Assembly (NCBI RefSeq): GCF_030915405.1
Contig: NZ_CP133262.1
Location: 2,108,001 to 2,172,000, forward strand
Direction of reading: 5' to 3'
DNA from: Neobacillus nitrireducens
GTDB lineage: Bacteria > Bacillota > Bacilli > Bacillales > Cytobacillaceae
DNA length: 64,000 bases
The notes beneath the pieces are model-generated. The model saw nothing but the letters and a program-made list of their open reading frames with translations. It searched no databases and was not told where the DNA came from. The number at the start of each line of letters is the position of its first letter. The first letter of the stretch is position 1. Position numbers and translations under genes: made by a program. Positions 50,914-59,773 of the stretch are shown piece by piece.

Positions 50914-52890
50914 ATGAAAAAATATTTACAAAGAATTGGCCGTTCATTGATGTTACCGGTAGCTGTTTTACCGGCTGCAGCCATTTTGATGGGTATAGGT
51001 TATTGGATCGACCCTACAGGATGGGGAGCAGATAGTCCGCTAGCAGCTTTCTTAATTAAAGCTGGTGCATCAATTATTGATAATATACCGATTCTATTTG
51101 CAGTTGGGGTAGCACTAGGGATGGCAAAAGAAAAAGATGGTTCATCTGCGTTAAGTGGTCTAGTAGCTTACCTGGTTGTAACAACCTTGCTTTCCACTGG
51201 TTCTGTTTCATTATTACAAGGGATTAAACCGGAAGATGTTGATCCTGCGTTTGGAAAAATCGGAAATGCTTTTGTTGGTATTCTTTCCGGTATCGTAGCT
51301 TCCATGATGTACAACCGATTTAGTCATGTTAAATTACCGGATGCTTTAGCATTTTTCTCTGGTAAGCGTCTTGTGCCAATCATGACTGCAGTATCTATGC
51401 TTGTTGTTTCTGCAGTTTTATTCTTCTTATGGCCTGTTATCTTTACAGGACTTGTATCATTCGGAAAAGGCATCTCTCACTTAGGTGCTTTTGGCGCAGG
51501 TTTATATGGGTTCTTTAACCGATTATTGATTCCAACAGGTCTGCACCATGCCTTAAACTCCGTATTCTGGTTTGATGTTGCCGGAATTAATGATATCGGT
51601 AATTTCTGGGCTGGAAAGGGAGTTAAAGGCGTTACTGGCATGTACCAAGCTGGATTCTTTCCTGTAATGATGTTTGGTTTACCAGCAGCTGCATTAGCGA
51701 TGTACCATACTGCAAAAGACAAAAAGAAAAAGACAGTGGCTTCCTTAATGTTAGCAGCAGGTTTCGCAGCATTCTTTACTGGTGTAACAGAGCCAATTGA
51801 ATTTGCCTTTATGTTTGTAGCTCCAATGCTATATTTGGTGCATGCTATTTTAACCGGGATTTCATTAGCCATCGCTGCTGCATTTCATTGGACAGCAGGA
51901 TTTGGGTTTAGTGCAGGCTTAGTTGACTTTATTTTAAGTTCAAGATTGCCGTTAGCAAACCACCCTTACATGTTAATTCTTCAAGGTTTAGTGTTTGCGG
52001 TTATCTATTATTTCTTATTCAGATTCATTATTACGAAATTCAACTTAATGACTCCTGGACGTGAAGAAGACGATGAAGAGTCTTCTGAGGTTGTCGTTGC
52101 AGCAGGCGAAAGTAAATTTGCCTCAATGGCCGCTCAAATATATGAAGGACTTGGTGGAGACGCAAATGTTACTTCTGTAGACAATTGTGTAACACGCTTA
52201 AGAATGGAAGTAAAAGATATGAACGCAGTCGACCAACAAAAAATTAAAGCAACTGGTGTACCTGGCATCAATATAGTTGGTAAGCAAAGCATCCAAGTAA
52301 TTGTTGGAACCAATGTACAATTTGTAGCAGATGAAATTATAAAACATCGTAATGGGACTACTAAATTTGATAAGACTAGACTTAATTCGGATTTGACACA
52401 AAGAGTGTCGGCTTCGATTGATTCTAATGAACTCTCACCACTTACTGAAAAAGATTTTGTCATGCCAATCGAAGGGGAAATTATTTCGATTTCTGAAGTG
52501 CCGGACCAGGTTTTCTCTCAAAAAATGATGGGTGAAGGCTTTGGAATTATCCCATCTAAAGGTACAGTCGTTTCACCAGTGGACGGCGAAATCATGAGTG
52601 TTTTCCCTACTAAGCATGCAATCGGAATTATATCTAAACAAGGCTATGAAATCCTTATTCATATTGGCTTGGATACTGTCAATTTAAAAGGTGAAGGCTT
52701 TAATGTACTTGTAAAAGAAGGAGAGCGTATTACTAAAGGACAGGAAATCCTGACCTTCGATCTAGAATTTATTAAGAAATCAGCACCTTCAGCGATTACA
52801 CCAGTTATCTTTACAAACTTAAAAAAATTAAATGTAAAGAAACAGGGACACTCAGACCAAGGTCAAGACGGAATCCTATCAATTGAATAA
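50914..52890 (+). CDS. nagP: PTS N-acetylglucosamine-specific enzyme IICBA
   Basis: 658 residues with three domains in order. IIC (about 1-375, membrane): 'RIGRSLMLPVAVLPAAAILM', 'GLHHALNSVFWFD', 'FTGVTEPIEFAFMFV'. IIB (about 395-475): 'SVDNCVTRLRMEVKD' with the phospho-Cys. IIA (about 505-650): 'GFGIIPSKGTVVSPVDGEIM' and 'LIHIGLDTVNLKGEGF' with the phospho-His. It imports and phosphorylates GlcNAc. Having its own IIA domain differs from the IICB-only B. subtilis NagP. Divergent from nagA and flanked by NagR sites. GGGGG precedes the ATG. Confidence 0.92.
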   Translation: MKKYLQRIGRSLMLPVAVLPAAAILMGIGYWIDPTGWGADSPLAAFLIKAGASIIDNIPILFAVGVALGMAKEKDGSSALSGLVAYLVVTTLLSTGSVSLLQGIKPEDVDPAFGKIGNAFVGILSGIVASMMYNRFSHVKLPDALAFFSGKRLVPIMTAVSMLVVSAVLFFLWPVIFTGLVSFGKGISHLGAFGAGLYGFFNRLLIPTGLHHALNSVFWFDVAGINDIGNFWAGKGVKGVTGMYQAGFFPVMMFGLPAAALAMYHTAKDKKKKTVASLMLAAGFAAFFTGVTEPIEFAFMFVAPMLYLVHAILTGISLAIAAAFHWTAGFGFSAGLVDFILSSRLPLANHPYMLILQGLVFAVIYYFLFRFIITKFNLMTPGREEDDEESSEVVVAAGESKFASMAAQIYEGLGGDANVTSVDNCVTRLRMEVKDMNAVDQQKIKATGVPGINIVGKQSIQVIVGTNVQFVADEIIKHRNGTTKFDKTRLNSDLTQRVSASIDSNELSPLTEKDFVMPIEGEIISISEVPDQVFSQKMMGEGFGIIPSKGTVVSPVDGEIMSVFPTKHAIGIISKQGYEILIHIGLDTVNLKGEGFNVLVKEGERITKGQEILTFDLEFIKKSAPSAITPVIFTNLKKLNVKKQGHSDQGQDGILSIE

Positions 52891-52894
52891 CAGC

Positions 52895-52926
52895 AAACAT
52901 CGGCAGGTGCGCACCTGCCGATGTTT
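52895..52926. terminator. 32-bp perfect palindrome terminator after nagP
   Basis: AAACATCGGCAGGTGC followed by its exact reverse complement, then T-rich sequence, 5 bp after the stop. Confidence 0.88.
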
Positions 52927-52987
52927 TGATATTTTTGGTTGAACCCCACTATAGTGATATTTAAATTGTTTATTTGGAGTCAGCAAC

Positions 52988-53629
52988 TTAACAAAGCTCA
53001 CCAACAATTTTTGTCCCGTGAACTTCACTAATATTTATCATACTTGCGATAGTATTTAGGTTCATATCAGTAATTCCCCCGCCGGGTAGAATTATAATTC
53101 GGTCCGCCGCATAATCCACAAATTCCTTCAACCGGCTAAGGTTTTCTTCGATTGATTTAGAACTTGGCCCTCCGTGAGTTAAAATTCGATTGACTTGATG
53201 TTTCGCAAGCCAATTAATAGCATCAAACTGATATTCACTTATTATCTGATCAAACGCCATGTGAAAGGTTACATCCAGCCCTTTCGCAGATTCTAACAGT
53301 TTGAGCATGGCCTCCTCATCAATCCAATCAGAATCATTTAAGCAGCCAATCACCACTCCATCTGTCCCTAACTGTTTGAAATGGGTTATATCATTTTGCA
53401 TAATTTCAATTTCCTCTTTAGTATAAATAAAATTTCCGCCCCTAGGCCTGACCATGGTCATTACCTTCGTATTTTTGGAGTGACAATATGTAATGGTTTT
53501 TGCAGCTACCCCGTGACTAACAGTAGTCCCTCCAACAAATAAGTTGTCACAAAGCTCAATGCGATGTCCTCCCTTTTCAATAGCCACAGGAACGAATGTA
53601 AAATTCTCTACACAAACTTCTTTTAGCAT
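52988..53629 (-). CDS. cutC: CutC-family protein
   Basis: 213 residues, small TIM barrel. 'RIELCDNLFVGGTTVSHG', 'VMTMVRPRGGNFIYTKEEIE', 'DGVVIGCLNDSDWIDEE', 'FHMAFDQI' and 'ILPGGGITDMNLNTI' are the CutC landmarks. Named for copper homeostasis in E. coli, but the biochemical role in Firmicutes is unsettled; the nearby amino-sugar genes hint at carbohydrate metabolism. AAAGGTGGG supports the ATG at 53629; the frame is open to 53686. Confidence 0.88.
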   Translation of the reverse strand: MLKEVCVENFTFVPVAIEKGGHRIELCDNLFVGGTTVSHGVAAKTITYCHSKNTKVMTMVRPRGGNFIYTKEEIEIMQNDITHFKQLGTDGVVIGCLNDSDWIDEEAMLKLLESAKGLDVTFHMAFDQIISEYQFDAINWLAKHQVNRILTHGGPSSKSIEENLSRLKEFVDYAADRIIILPGGGITDMNLNTIASMINISEVHGTKIVGELC

Positions 53630-53761
53630 ATACACCCACCTTTCAAATACACCCCAAAGGATACCCCTGAACACTAAGCAAATCAAATCTTCTGCTTTCT
53701 TTCCCTCCTGTCATCTTTACCAGTTTAACAATTCTTCAAGTATAAACTTGAAGCAATAGCA

Positions 53762-53795
53762 AAAAAAAGACTGGTGCCTGACACCAGTCGTTTTT
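53762..53795 (-). terminator. terminator after yhbH
   Basis: GACTGGTG-CCTGA-CACCAGTC hairpin with T8 on the minus strand; it contains the GGTGCCTGACACC sequence common in Bacillus intergenic regions. Confidence 0.85.
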
Positions 53796-53796
53796 G

Positions 53797-54963
53797 CTAA
53801 GCGAATAATTTTTCTTCTTCTGCTTGGAAAAAGCTCTTCATGGCATGAAATACATCTGCTTTTTGTTTAAGGATATAGTAGCGGAATTGGTCATCTTTAA
53901 TGTTTTTATAAGCTGACATTAAGGTAGAGTGACGATTATATTGATTTACCTCACCGTAGCCAAACATATTAGATACTTTCATTAATTCTTCAACTAGCTT
54001 CACGCAGCGAGCGTTATCCGATGTGAGATTATCACCGTCAGAGAAATGGAATGGATAAATGTTGAACTTACGTGGATTGTATTTGGCATCAATAATTTCT
54101 AGCGCTTTGCGGTAAGCAGATGAACAAATCGTTCCACCGCTTTCACCTTTGGAAAAGAAATCCTCCTCACTAACTACTTTTGCCTCTGTATGATGAGCAA
54201 TAAACTCAATTTCAACCGTTTCATATTTCGTTCTTAAAAAGCGTGTCATCCAGAAGAAAAAGCTGCGGGCCATATATTTTTCCCATATCCCCATTGAGCC
54301 GCTCGTATCCATCATGGCGATGACGACCGCTTTTGAATCCGGTTTGATTATCTCGTTCCATGTCTTGAATTTTAAATCATCCTTGTATATAGGGTGGAAT
54401 GCAGGCTTCCCAGTCATTGCATTCCTTTTAAAAGCAGACATCATTGTCCGTTTCTTATCGATATTTCCCATTAATCCTGTTTTGCGAATATCATTGAATT
54501 CAATGTTTTCAACAAGATGTTCTTGTTCTTCTTTTCTTTTTAGATTTGGAAGCTCCAATTGTTTAAATAATGCTTCCTCAAGTTCCATTAAGGATACTTC
54601 TGCCTCAAAATAATCTTCACCCGCTTGGTCCCCAGCACCTTGGCCTTTTCCAGGTCCCTTTTGACCACTGGAGCCGTCACGTGCTACTACATCACCTACT
54701 TGACTGTCACCATCACCTTGGCCCACGTGTTTGTTTTTGTCATAATTATAACGAATTTTATATTCGTCCAATGAACGAATCGGAATTTTTACTACATCTC
54801 GACCATTAGACATAATTATGCTCTCTTCAGTAATCAAGTCTGGAAGATTGTTGCGAATTGCCTCCTGGACCTTTTCCTGATGTCGCTGCTGATCATCGTG
54901 GCCTTTGCGGTGGAGGGACCAATCTTCTCTTGAAATTACATATTGATTGTTGTTAACTGACAA
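53797..54963 (-). CDS. yhbH: sporulation protein YhbH (DUF444)
   Basis: 388 residues. '[20 protein letters not shown]' at the N-terminus, a Gly-rich linker (about 90-115), and a VWA-like C-terminal domain with MIDAS-like '[20 protein letters not shown]' and '[16 protein letters not shown]'. YhbH acts in the sporulation programme of B. subtilis with PrkA and SpoVR. It lies 273 bp downstream of prkA on the same strand, with a terminator of prkA between, so each may have its own promoter. Confidence 0.93.
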   Translation of the reverse strand: MSVNNNQYVISREDWSLHRKGHDDQQRHQEKVQEAIRNNLPDLITEESIIMSNGRDVVKIPIRSLDEYKIRYNYDKNKHVGQGDGDSQVGDVVARDGSSGQKGPGKGQGAGDQAGEDYFEAEVSLMELEEALFKQLELPNLKRKEEQEHLVENIEFNDIRKTGLMGNIDKKRTMMSAFKRNAMTGKPAFHPIYKDDLKFKTWNEIIKPDSKAVVIAMMDTSGSMGIWEKYMARSFFFWMTRFLRTKYETVEIEFIAHHTEAKVVSEEDFFSKGESGGTICSSAYRKALEIIDAKYNPRKFNIYPFHFSDGDNLTSDNARCVKLVEELMKVSNMFGYGEVNQYNRHSTLMSAYKNIKDDQFRYYILKQKADVFHAMKSFFQAEEEKLFA

Positions 54964-55183
54964 TGTAAACCCCTCCTTAATTTATTAGTTTCAAAAATGC
55001 ACACATTTTTATCAAATACATATTATAACTCGAGTGAAAAAATGAAGATAAATATGGATTACTTTATCCTATGCAGAAACATAGAATAATTTACAAATTA
55101 TTTTGACAATTGTGCTTATGCCTATGAAAATGGACAAATTATTAATGTAGATGCAACACGGGTTTCTGTTGCCCTTTATAAGG

Positions 55184-55218
55184 AAAAAAATAGACTGACA
55201 GATTACCTTCTGCCAGTC
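55184..55218 (-). terminator. terminator after prkA
   Basis: Minus-strand GACTGGCAG / CTGTCAGTC hairpin (one mismatch) and a run of seven T. Confidence 0.8.
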
Positions 55219-55236
55219 CTAACTATTTTAATCCAC

Positions 55237-57132
55237 TTATCTGTTTAATAGACTTCCAACATAGCGCAGTAATTCGTTAGCTGATGTTGTATTATAGCCA
55301 TGCTCATCAACCAGCCTAGCAACCACATTATTAATCTTTTTCAATTGCTGTTCATCCGGAGTTTTCGATGAAGTAGTAATTTTTACAACATCCTTTAAAT
55401 CGGCAAACAATTTCTTTTGAATCGCTTCACGAAGGCGGTCATGGGAGTTATAGTCGAAACGTTTACCTTTTCTTGCAAATGCTGATATTCTAATTAATAC
55501 TTCTTCCCTGAAAGCCTTTTTCGCATTTTCAGAAATTCCGATTTGTTCTTCAATGGAACGCATTAGCTTTTCATCTGGATTGATTTCTTCTCCAGTAAGC
55601 GGGTCACGAAGTTTGGATTTATTGCAATATGCTTCAACATTATCAAGATAATTATCCATTAACGTTTTCGCAGACTCTTCATACGAATATACAAAGGCTT
55701 TTTGTACTTCCTTCTTGGCAATATTATCATACTCTTTCCGCGCTAATGAGATGTAATTCATATAACGTTCGCGTAACTCTGCCGTGATGGATGGATGTTG
55801 ATCAAGCCCATCTTTTAATGATCTTAAAACATCAAGTGCATTAATGGATGGTATTTCTTTACGAATAATAGTAGATGAAATTCGATTAATCACGTAACGA
55901 GGGTCAATACCACTCATACCTTCATCTGGGTATTCCTTCTTAAGTTCATCCACATCCGCCGTATTAAAGCCTTCCACATTTTCCCCATCATAAAGGCGCA
56001 TTTTCTTAAGTAGATCAATATCGCCTTTCTTTGGTTCCTTTAAACGAGTAAGAATCGTAAACATGGCAGCAACCTTTAACGTATGCGGTGCGATATGAAC
56101 ATCAGAAACATCACTTTCATTAATCATCTTTTCATAAATTCTTTCCTCTTGTGAAACCTTCAAGTTATAAGGTATTGGCATGACAATAATTCGTGAATGG
56201 AGTGCTTCATTTTTCTTATTGGAGATAAACGAACGATACTCTGTCTCGTTCGTATGAGCTACAATTAGCTCATCAGCACTGATAAGAGCAAACCTGCCTG
56301 CTTTAAAATTTCCTTCTTGAGTAAGGGATAGCAAGTGCCACAAGAATTTCTCATCACACTTTAGCATCTCCTGGAACTCCATCATTCCTCTGTTCGCCTT
56401 GTTAAGTTCACCATCGAAGCGGTAGGCACGCGGATCTGATTCAGAACCAAATTCTGCAATCGTTGAAAAATCAATACTCCCTGTTAAATCGGCAATATCC
56501 TGTGATTTTGGATCGGATGGGCTAAACGTTCCGATTCCAGTTCGTTTATCCTCGGAGAAGAAGATTCTTTCCACTAAAACATCCTCAATTCGTCCGCCAT
56601 ACTCCTGTTCCAGTCTCATCATATTCAATGGTGAAAGATTACCTTCGATGCGAATTCCATACTCATCATGGAAGTCCTTTCGCAAATGGTGTGGAATTAA
56701 ATGCAATGGATCTTCATGCATTGGGCATCCTTTAATGGCAAACACAGAGCCTCTATCAGTGAGAGAGTAGGCTTCAAGTCCCCTTTTCAGCATAGTAACA
56801 AGAGTGGACTTCCCGCCGCTAACAGGACCCATTAACAATAAAATACGCTTCCTTACATCGAGCCTTTTTGCTGCCGGATGGAAGTACTCCTCAACAAGCC
56901 GTTCAAGCGATTCCTCTAAACCAAATAATTGATTGCTAAAGAATTCATACTTTTTCGTCCCTTTTTCTTCAGTAATTCCTGCATCTTTAAGCATATTATA
57001 AACTCGTGAATGTGCCGACTGTGCAACCCATGGCTTCTCTTTCAACAACTGTAAATAATCTGCGAATGACCCTTCCCAACGTAACTTTTCTTCTTCTTCG
57101 CGATACATCTCGATTTTTTTTAGAATATCCAT
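55237..57132 (-). CDS. prkA: PrkA serine protein kinase / AAA+ protein
   Basis: 631 residues. The N-terminal AAA+ domain has the deviant P-loop 'LLMGPVSGGKSTLVTMLKRG'; 'MMEFQEMLKCDEKFLWHLLS' and 'LISADELIVAHTNETEYRSF' follow, and the C-terminal part carries the kinase-like region ('RKEYDNIAKKEVQKAFVYSY'). Needed for sigma-K dependent sporulation in B. subtilis; recent work describes it as an ATP-dependent protease-like or kinase protein, so the activity is debated. Neighbour yhbH supports the call. Confidence 0.95.
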   Translation of the reverse strand: MDILKKIEMYREEEEKLRWEGSFADYLQLLKEKPWVAQSAHSRVYNMLKDAGITEEKGTKKYEFFSNQLFGLEESLERLVEEYFHPAAKRLDVRKRILLLMGPVSGGKSTLVTMLKRGLEAYSLTDRGSVFAIKGCPMHEDPLHLIPHHLRKDFHDEYGIRIEGNLSPLNMMRLEQEYGGRIEDVLVERIFFSEDKRTGIGTFSPSDPKSQDIADLTGSIDFSTIAEFGSESDPRAYRFDGELNKANRGMMEFQEMLKCDEKFLWHLLSLTQEGNFKAGRFALISADELIVAHTNETEYRSFISNKKNEALHSRIIVMPIPYNLKVSQEERIYEKMINESDVSDVHIAPHTLKVAAMFTILTRLKEPKKGDIDLLKKMRLYDGENVEGFNTADVDELKKEYPDEGMSGIDPRYVINRISSTIIRKEIPSINALDVLRSLKDGLDQHPSITAELRERYMNYISLARKEYDNIAKKEVQKAFVYSYEESAKTLMDNYLDNVEAYCNKSKLRDPLTGEEINPDEKLMRSIEEQIGISENAKKAFREEVLIRISAFARKGKRFDYNSHDRLREAIQKKLFADLKDVVKITTSSKTPDEQQLKKINNVVARLVDEHGYNTTSANELLRYVGSLLNR

Positions 57133-57342
57133 AAGGCCCTCCCCCTGTAGGTTAATCAGAGACGATTAATATACTCTATGCTGATAAGCTATTGAACATG
57201 CGTAACCAATGCGAGTTAGCGTCTATCTTTTTTGTTACAATAAAAAGAATCTTCCTCTTTTCATTTTTCTAAGATAGGCTATAATAAAACTATATGTGTG
57301 ATAAAAATGAAAAATGTATAACAAAGGGGGCAATACATAAAC

Positions 57343-57435
57343 ATGAACACTTTCATCGTAATATTAGTAATGATCACGTTTTTGACTGCAATCTTAACAT
57401 CAGGTTATAATGACAAACCAGGTTCTTCAAAATAA
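57343..57435 (+). CDS. 30-residue single-pass membrane peptide
   Basis: Product MNTFIVILVMITFLTAILTS then GYNDKPGSSK: one hydrophobic helix and a short polar tail. GGGGG lies 12 bases before the ATG (long spacing), and a terminator directly follows the stop. It faces away from prkA. It resembles the tiny membrane proteins of spore formers, but I do not recognise it. Confidence 0.5.
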   Translation: MNTFIVILVMITFLTAILTSGYNDKPGSSK

Positions 57436-57461
57436 AAAAAACTGCCGCTTGGCAGTTTTTT
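57436..57461. terminator. bidirectional terminator
   Basis: AAAAAACTGCC - 4 bases - GGCAGTTTTTT between the membrane peptide gene and the nitroreductase gene. Confidence 0.85.
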
Positions 57462-58211
57462 TTATTTAAGATCCAGTTTGTTTTTTTGAACAAATTCCTT
57501 CATATACATCCTGCTCTTTCGATCAAGCATCTTTGCCATTTGTACACTCCAGCGGTCCTTTCTTTTCCCTTCGGTCCGCTCATTGTAATAGTTTGAAATT
57601 AAATCATCGTATTTTTGAAGCTGACTAACATATACCTGTTTATCTTGTTCATATTCATCTTCATGATAGATATGTTCAAACGGTAGCCTTGGTTTTTTAT
57701 CTGTCAATTTTGTTGGAACTCCAACCGCAAGTCCAAACAAAGGAATCACCCGTTCAGGAGTTTTTAATAGGTTTTTAACCTCTTCAAGATTATTACGAAT
57801 TCCACCTATGTAACAAATCCCCAAACCCATCGATTCAGCTGCAATTGCGGCGTTTTGTGCTGCCAAAGATGCATCTATTAGAGCAACCATGAACTTTTCC
57901 GTACTTTCGATAGAAGGAGTAACATCTGTTTGTACCATCTCCCCAATAATGGAATGACGATTAAGATCTGCACAAAAAATGAAAAAGTGGCCGTTTATTT
58001 CAACATATTCCTGGTTACCGGCAATCTCAGCCAATTTTTTCTTTTTCGCTTGGTCTTTAACACCAATAATCGAATAGGCCTGAATAAAACTCGATGTAGA
58101 CGCTGATTGGGCACAAGAAACAATCGTTTTGATTTGTTCCTCTGTTAAGGGCATGTCCTCAAAATGACGGAGGGAGCGGTGGTTTAGAATCGTTTCAATT
58201 ACTTCATTCAT
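57462..58211 (-). CDS. NADPH-dependent FMN nitroreductase, NfrA1-like
   Basis: 249 residues, the length of B. subtilis NfrA1. 'ETILNHRSLRHFEDMPLTEE' with the FMN-binding HRSxR, 'SCAQSASTSSFIQAYSIIGV', 'AAESMGLGICYIGGIRNNLE' and 'GLAVGVPTKLTDKKPRLPF'. It reduces nitroaromatics, quinones or peroxides with NADPH. ATG at 58211 matches the family N-terminus MNEVIETILNHRS; the frame is open to 58268, where it would abut the trmL stop. Confidence 0.9.
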   Translation of the reverse strand: MNEVIETILNHRSLRHFEDMPLTEEQIKTIVSCAQSASTSSFIQAYSIIGVKDQAKKKKLAEIAGNQEYVEINGHFFIFCADLNRHSIIGEMVQTDVTPSIESTEKFMVALIDASLAAQNAAIAAESMGLGICYIGGIRNNLEEVKNLLKTPERVIPLFGLAVGVPTKLTDKKPRLPFEHIYHEDEYEQDKQVYVSQLQKYDDLISNYYNERTEGKRKDRWSVQMAKMLDRKSRMYMKEFVQKNKLDLK

Positions 58212-58267
58212 AAAAAACCCAACTTCCTTTCCATTAATCAAAAGGAGGCCCGATGGACCCCCTTCCA

Positions 58268-58741
58268 TTATTTTAGATGCGCATAATTTTGTTGACGCAG
58301 CGCCTCATAGATAAGAATGGCAGCTGTATTAGAAAGATTTAAGGAACGAATATTTTCATTCATTGGAATCCTTAAGCTGACTTCTTTATTGTTTTCAATG
58401 ACATCTTTCGGGAGTCCCGTCGTTTCTCGTCCAAAGATAAAGAAATAATCTTTGCTTGAATTACTATAATCAAAGCTGCTAAAAGCCTTTTGACCAAATT
58501 TGGTTATATAAAAAAATTCACCGCCAGCATTCTTTTCATAAAAGTCCTCTAATGAATCATAATAGACAATATTGACGTATTGCCAATAATCCAAGCCTGC
58601 TCTTTTTAACATTTTATCATCCGTCGAAAACCCTAATGGACGGATTAAATGTAAGTTGGTATCTGTTCCTGCACATGTCCTTGCGATATTTCCAGTATTG
58701 GAAGGAATTTGTGGCTGATATAATACTACATTTATTGACAC
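58268..58741 (-). CDS. trmL: tRNA (cytidine/uridine-34-2'-O)-methyltransferase
   Basis: 157 residues. SPOUT (trefoil knot) methyltransferase: 'NVVLYQPQIPSNTGNIARTC', 'HLIRPLGFSTDDKMLKRAGL', 'FIFGRETTGLPKDVI' and 'IRSLNLSNTAAILIYEALRQ'. It modifies the wobble base of leucine tRNAs. The frame opens with GTG at 58750, but GAGGTGA fits the GTG at 58741 and gives a B. subtilis CspR-like N-terminus. Confidence 0.93.
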   Translation of the reverse strand: MSINVVLYQPQIPSNTGNIARTCAGTDTNLHLIRPLGFSTDDKMLKRAGLDYWQYVNIVYYDSLEDFYEKNAGGEFFYITKFGQKAFSSFDYSNSSKDYFFIFGRETTGLPKDVIENNKEVSLRIPMNENIRSLNLSNTAAILIYEALRQQNYAHLK

Positions 58742-58815
58742 GCTGCTCACCTCGGGTAAAAAACTCTACATGCCATTATACCACGAGGATTTATCCTTTC
58801 AATAAAGATGCAATT

Positions 58816-59688
58816 TTAACCAAGGATTGTATAAAACTTATATTTTATATTAGGTGTATAAGCAGATGAATCTTCATACGCCCAGTACCTCATCCGGCTA
58901 TTATACGTATGGGCATTCACTAACGGCATTCCGTCTGCATCTTTACCCGTTACAATTGTATTATGATTAAACCGGCCATCCCCTTCAAAATCGTAACAAA
59001 TAACATCGCCTAATAACAATTGATCAGGGCTGCTGACTTCCCTTGCATGTAAACCACTCTTTGAAAGAGCAAAGTATAGCTTTAAAGAATTTGCCACTGC
59101 CCAGCTATAGCTCCATTTTTTATTTTGGAGCCACCAGCCTGAACCCTGGACGGGATAACCTCTCATCGGTGCCCCGCCTATATGAAGGCATTGCGAGATA
59201 AAGTTGGTGCAATCATTTTCAAATTTTATATACGAAGGATTATAGCTATTCCACCACCGTTCTGCATACTGCACAGCTTTTAAACGATCGTACTGAAAGC
59301 TTAATCGCTCATCCGTCTCCTCTAAGTTTAGTGTAGTTGGCAGTGGGGGAGATTTTTGATACTCATAAGGGTTAATTTCCTCATCCATTACTAAAGCCTT
59401 TTTATAAAACTTTGCTAATCTTTCTTCTATTTCTTCCTCCATGTAAAGCATCTCTTTTTGCTTAATTAAATATTGATAATGGGCTTGATATTTTACCGTT
59501 TGAAATTCTTCCTCCTCATTCATCTCTATTATTCGACCTGCCGCTTTAACTTTGACAATTTCTGCATCCCTTTTTGATAATGCACTTTGTTTCTGTTCAG
59601 CCTTTGGAAAAAATACTTTATGAGTTCTTTTATCGGAAACAAATTGATTTACTCTCTTTTCAAATAAATCTTGAATTAAATGAAGCAT
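58816..59688 (-). CDS. amidase-domain protein (Amidase_6)
   Basis: 290 residues without a signal peptide. The N-terminal 150 residues are charged and helical; the C-terminal domain has 'AERWWNSYNPSYIKFENDCT' followed by NFISQCL, and 'WWLQNKKWSYSWAVANSLKL', 'GDVICYDFEGDGRFNHNTIV', giving the Cys (in NDCTNF), His and Asn of the putative amidase fold. Probably a peptidoglycan or spore-cortex related hydrolase; substrate unknown. Starts GTG at 59697 or ATG at 59688; the ATG is preferred. Confidence 0.82.
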   Translation of the reverse strand: MLHLIQDLFEKRVNQFVSDKRTHKVFFPKAEQKQSALSKRDAEIVKVKAAGRIIEMNEEEEFQTVKYQAHYQYLIKQKEMLYMEEEIEERLAKFYKKALVMDEEINPYEYQKSPPLPTTLNLEETDERLSFQYDRLKAVQYAERWWNSYNPSYIKFENDCTNFISQCLHIGGAPMRGYPVQGSGWWLQNKKWSYSWAVANSLKLYFALSKSGLHAREVSSPDQLLLGDVICYDFEGDGRFNHNTIVTGKDADGMPLVNAHTYNSRMRYWAYEDSSAYTPNIKYKFYTILG

Positions 59689-59699
59689 ACTCTCCACCC

Positions 59700-59725
59700 C
59701 CTTCTTTCATACATATGAAAGAAGG
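59700..59725. repeat. inverted repeat at the amidase ribosome site
   Basis: CCTTCTTTCATA and its exact inverse around CA, 12-37 bp before the amidase start. On the mRNA the 3' arm ends in GAAAGAAGG next to the SD, so the hairpin could mask it. Confidence 0.45.
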
Positions 59726-59737
59726 CCGGATTTAATC

Positions 59738-59770
59738 AAAAAAAATAAGCGAACTACTTGAGTTCGCTCA
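59738..59770 (-). terminator. terminator after queG
   Basis: Minus-strand AGCGAACTC / GAGTTCGCT-type hairpin followed by a T-rich run of eight; it covers the gap between queG and the amidase leader. Confidence 0.8.
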
Positions 59771-59773
59771 TTT

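Noticed and set aside
55040..55236. Open frame without start codon upstream of yhbH
   Set aside because: No ATG, GTG or TTG with an SD; the stretch overlaps the prkA terminator.
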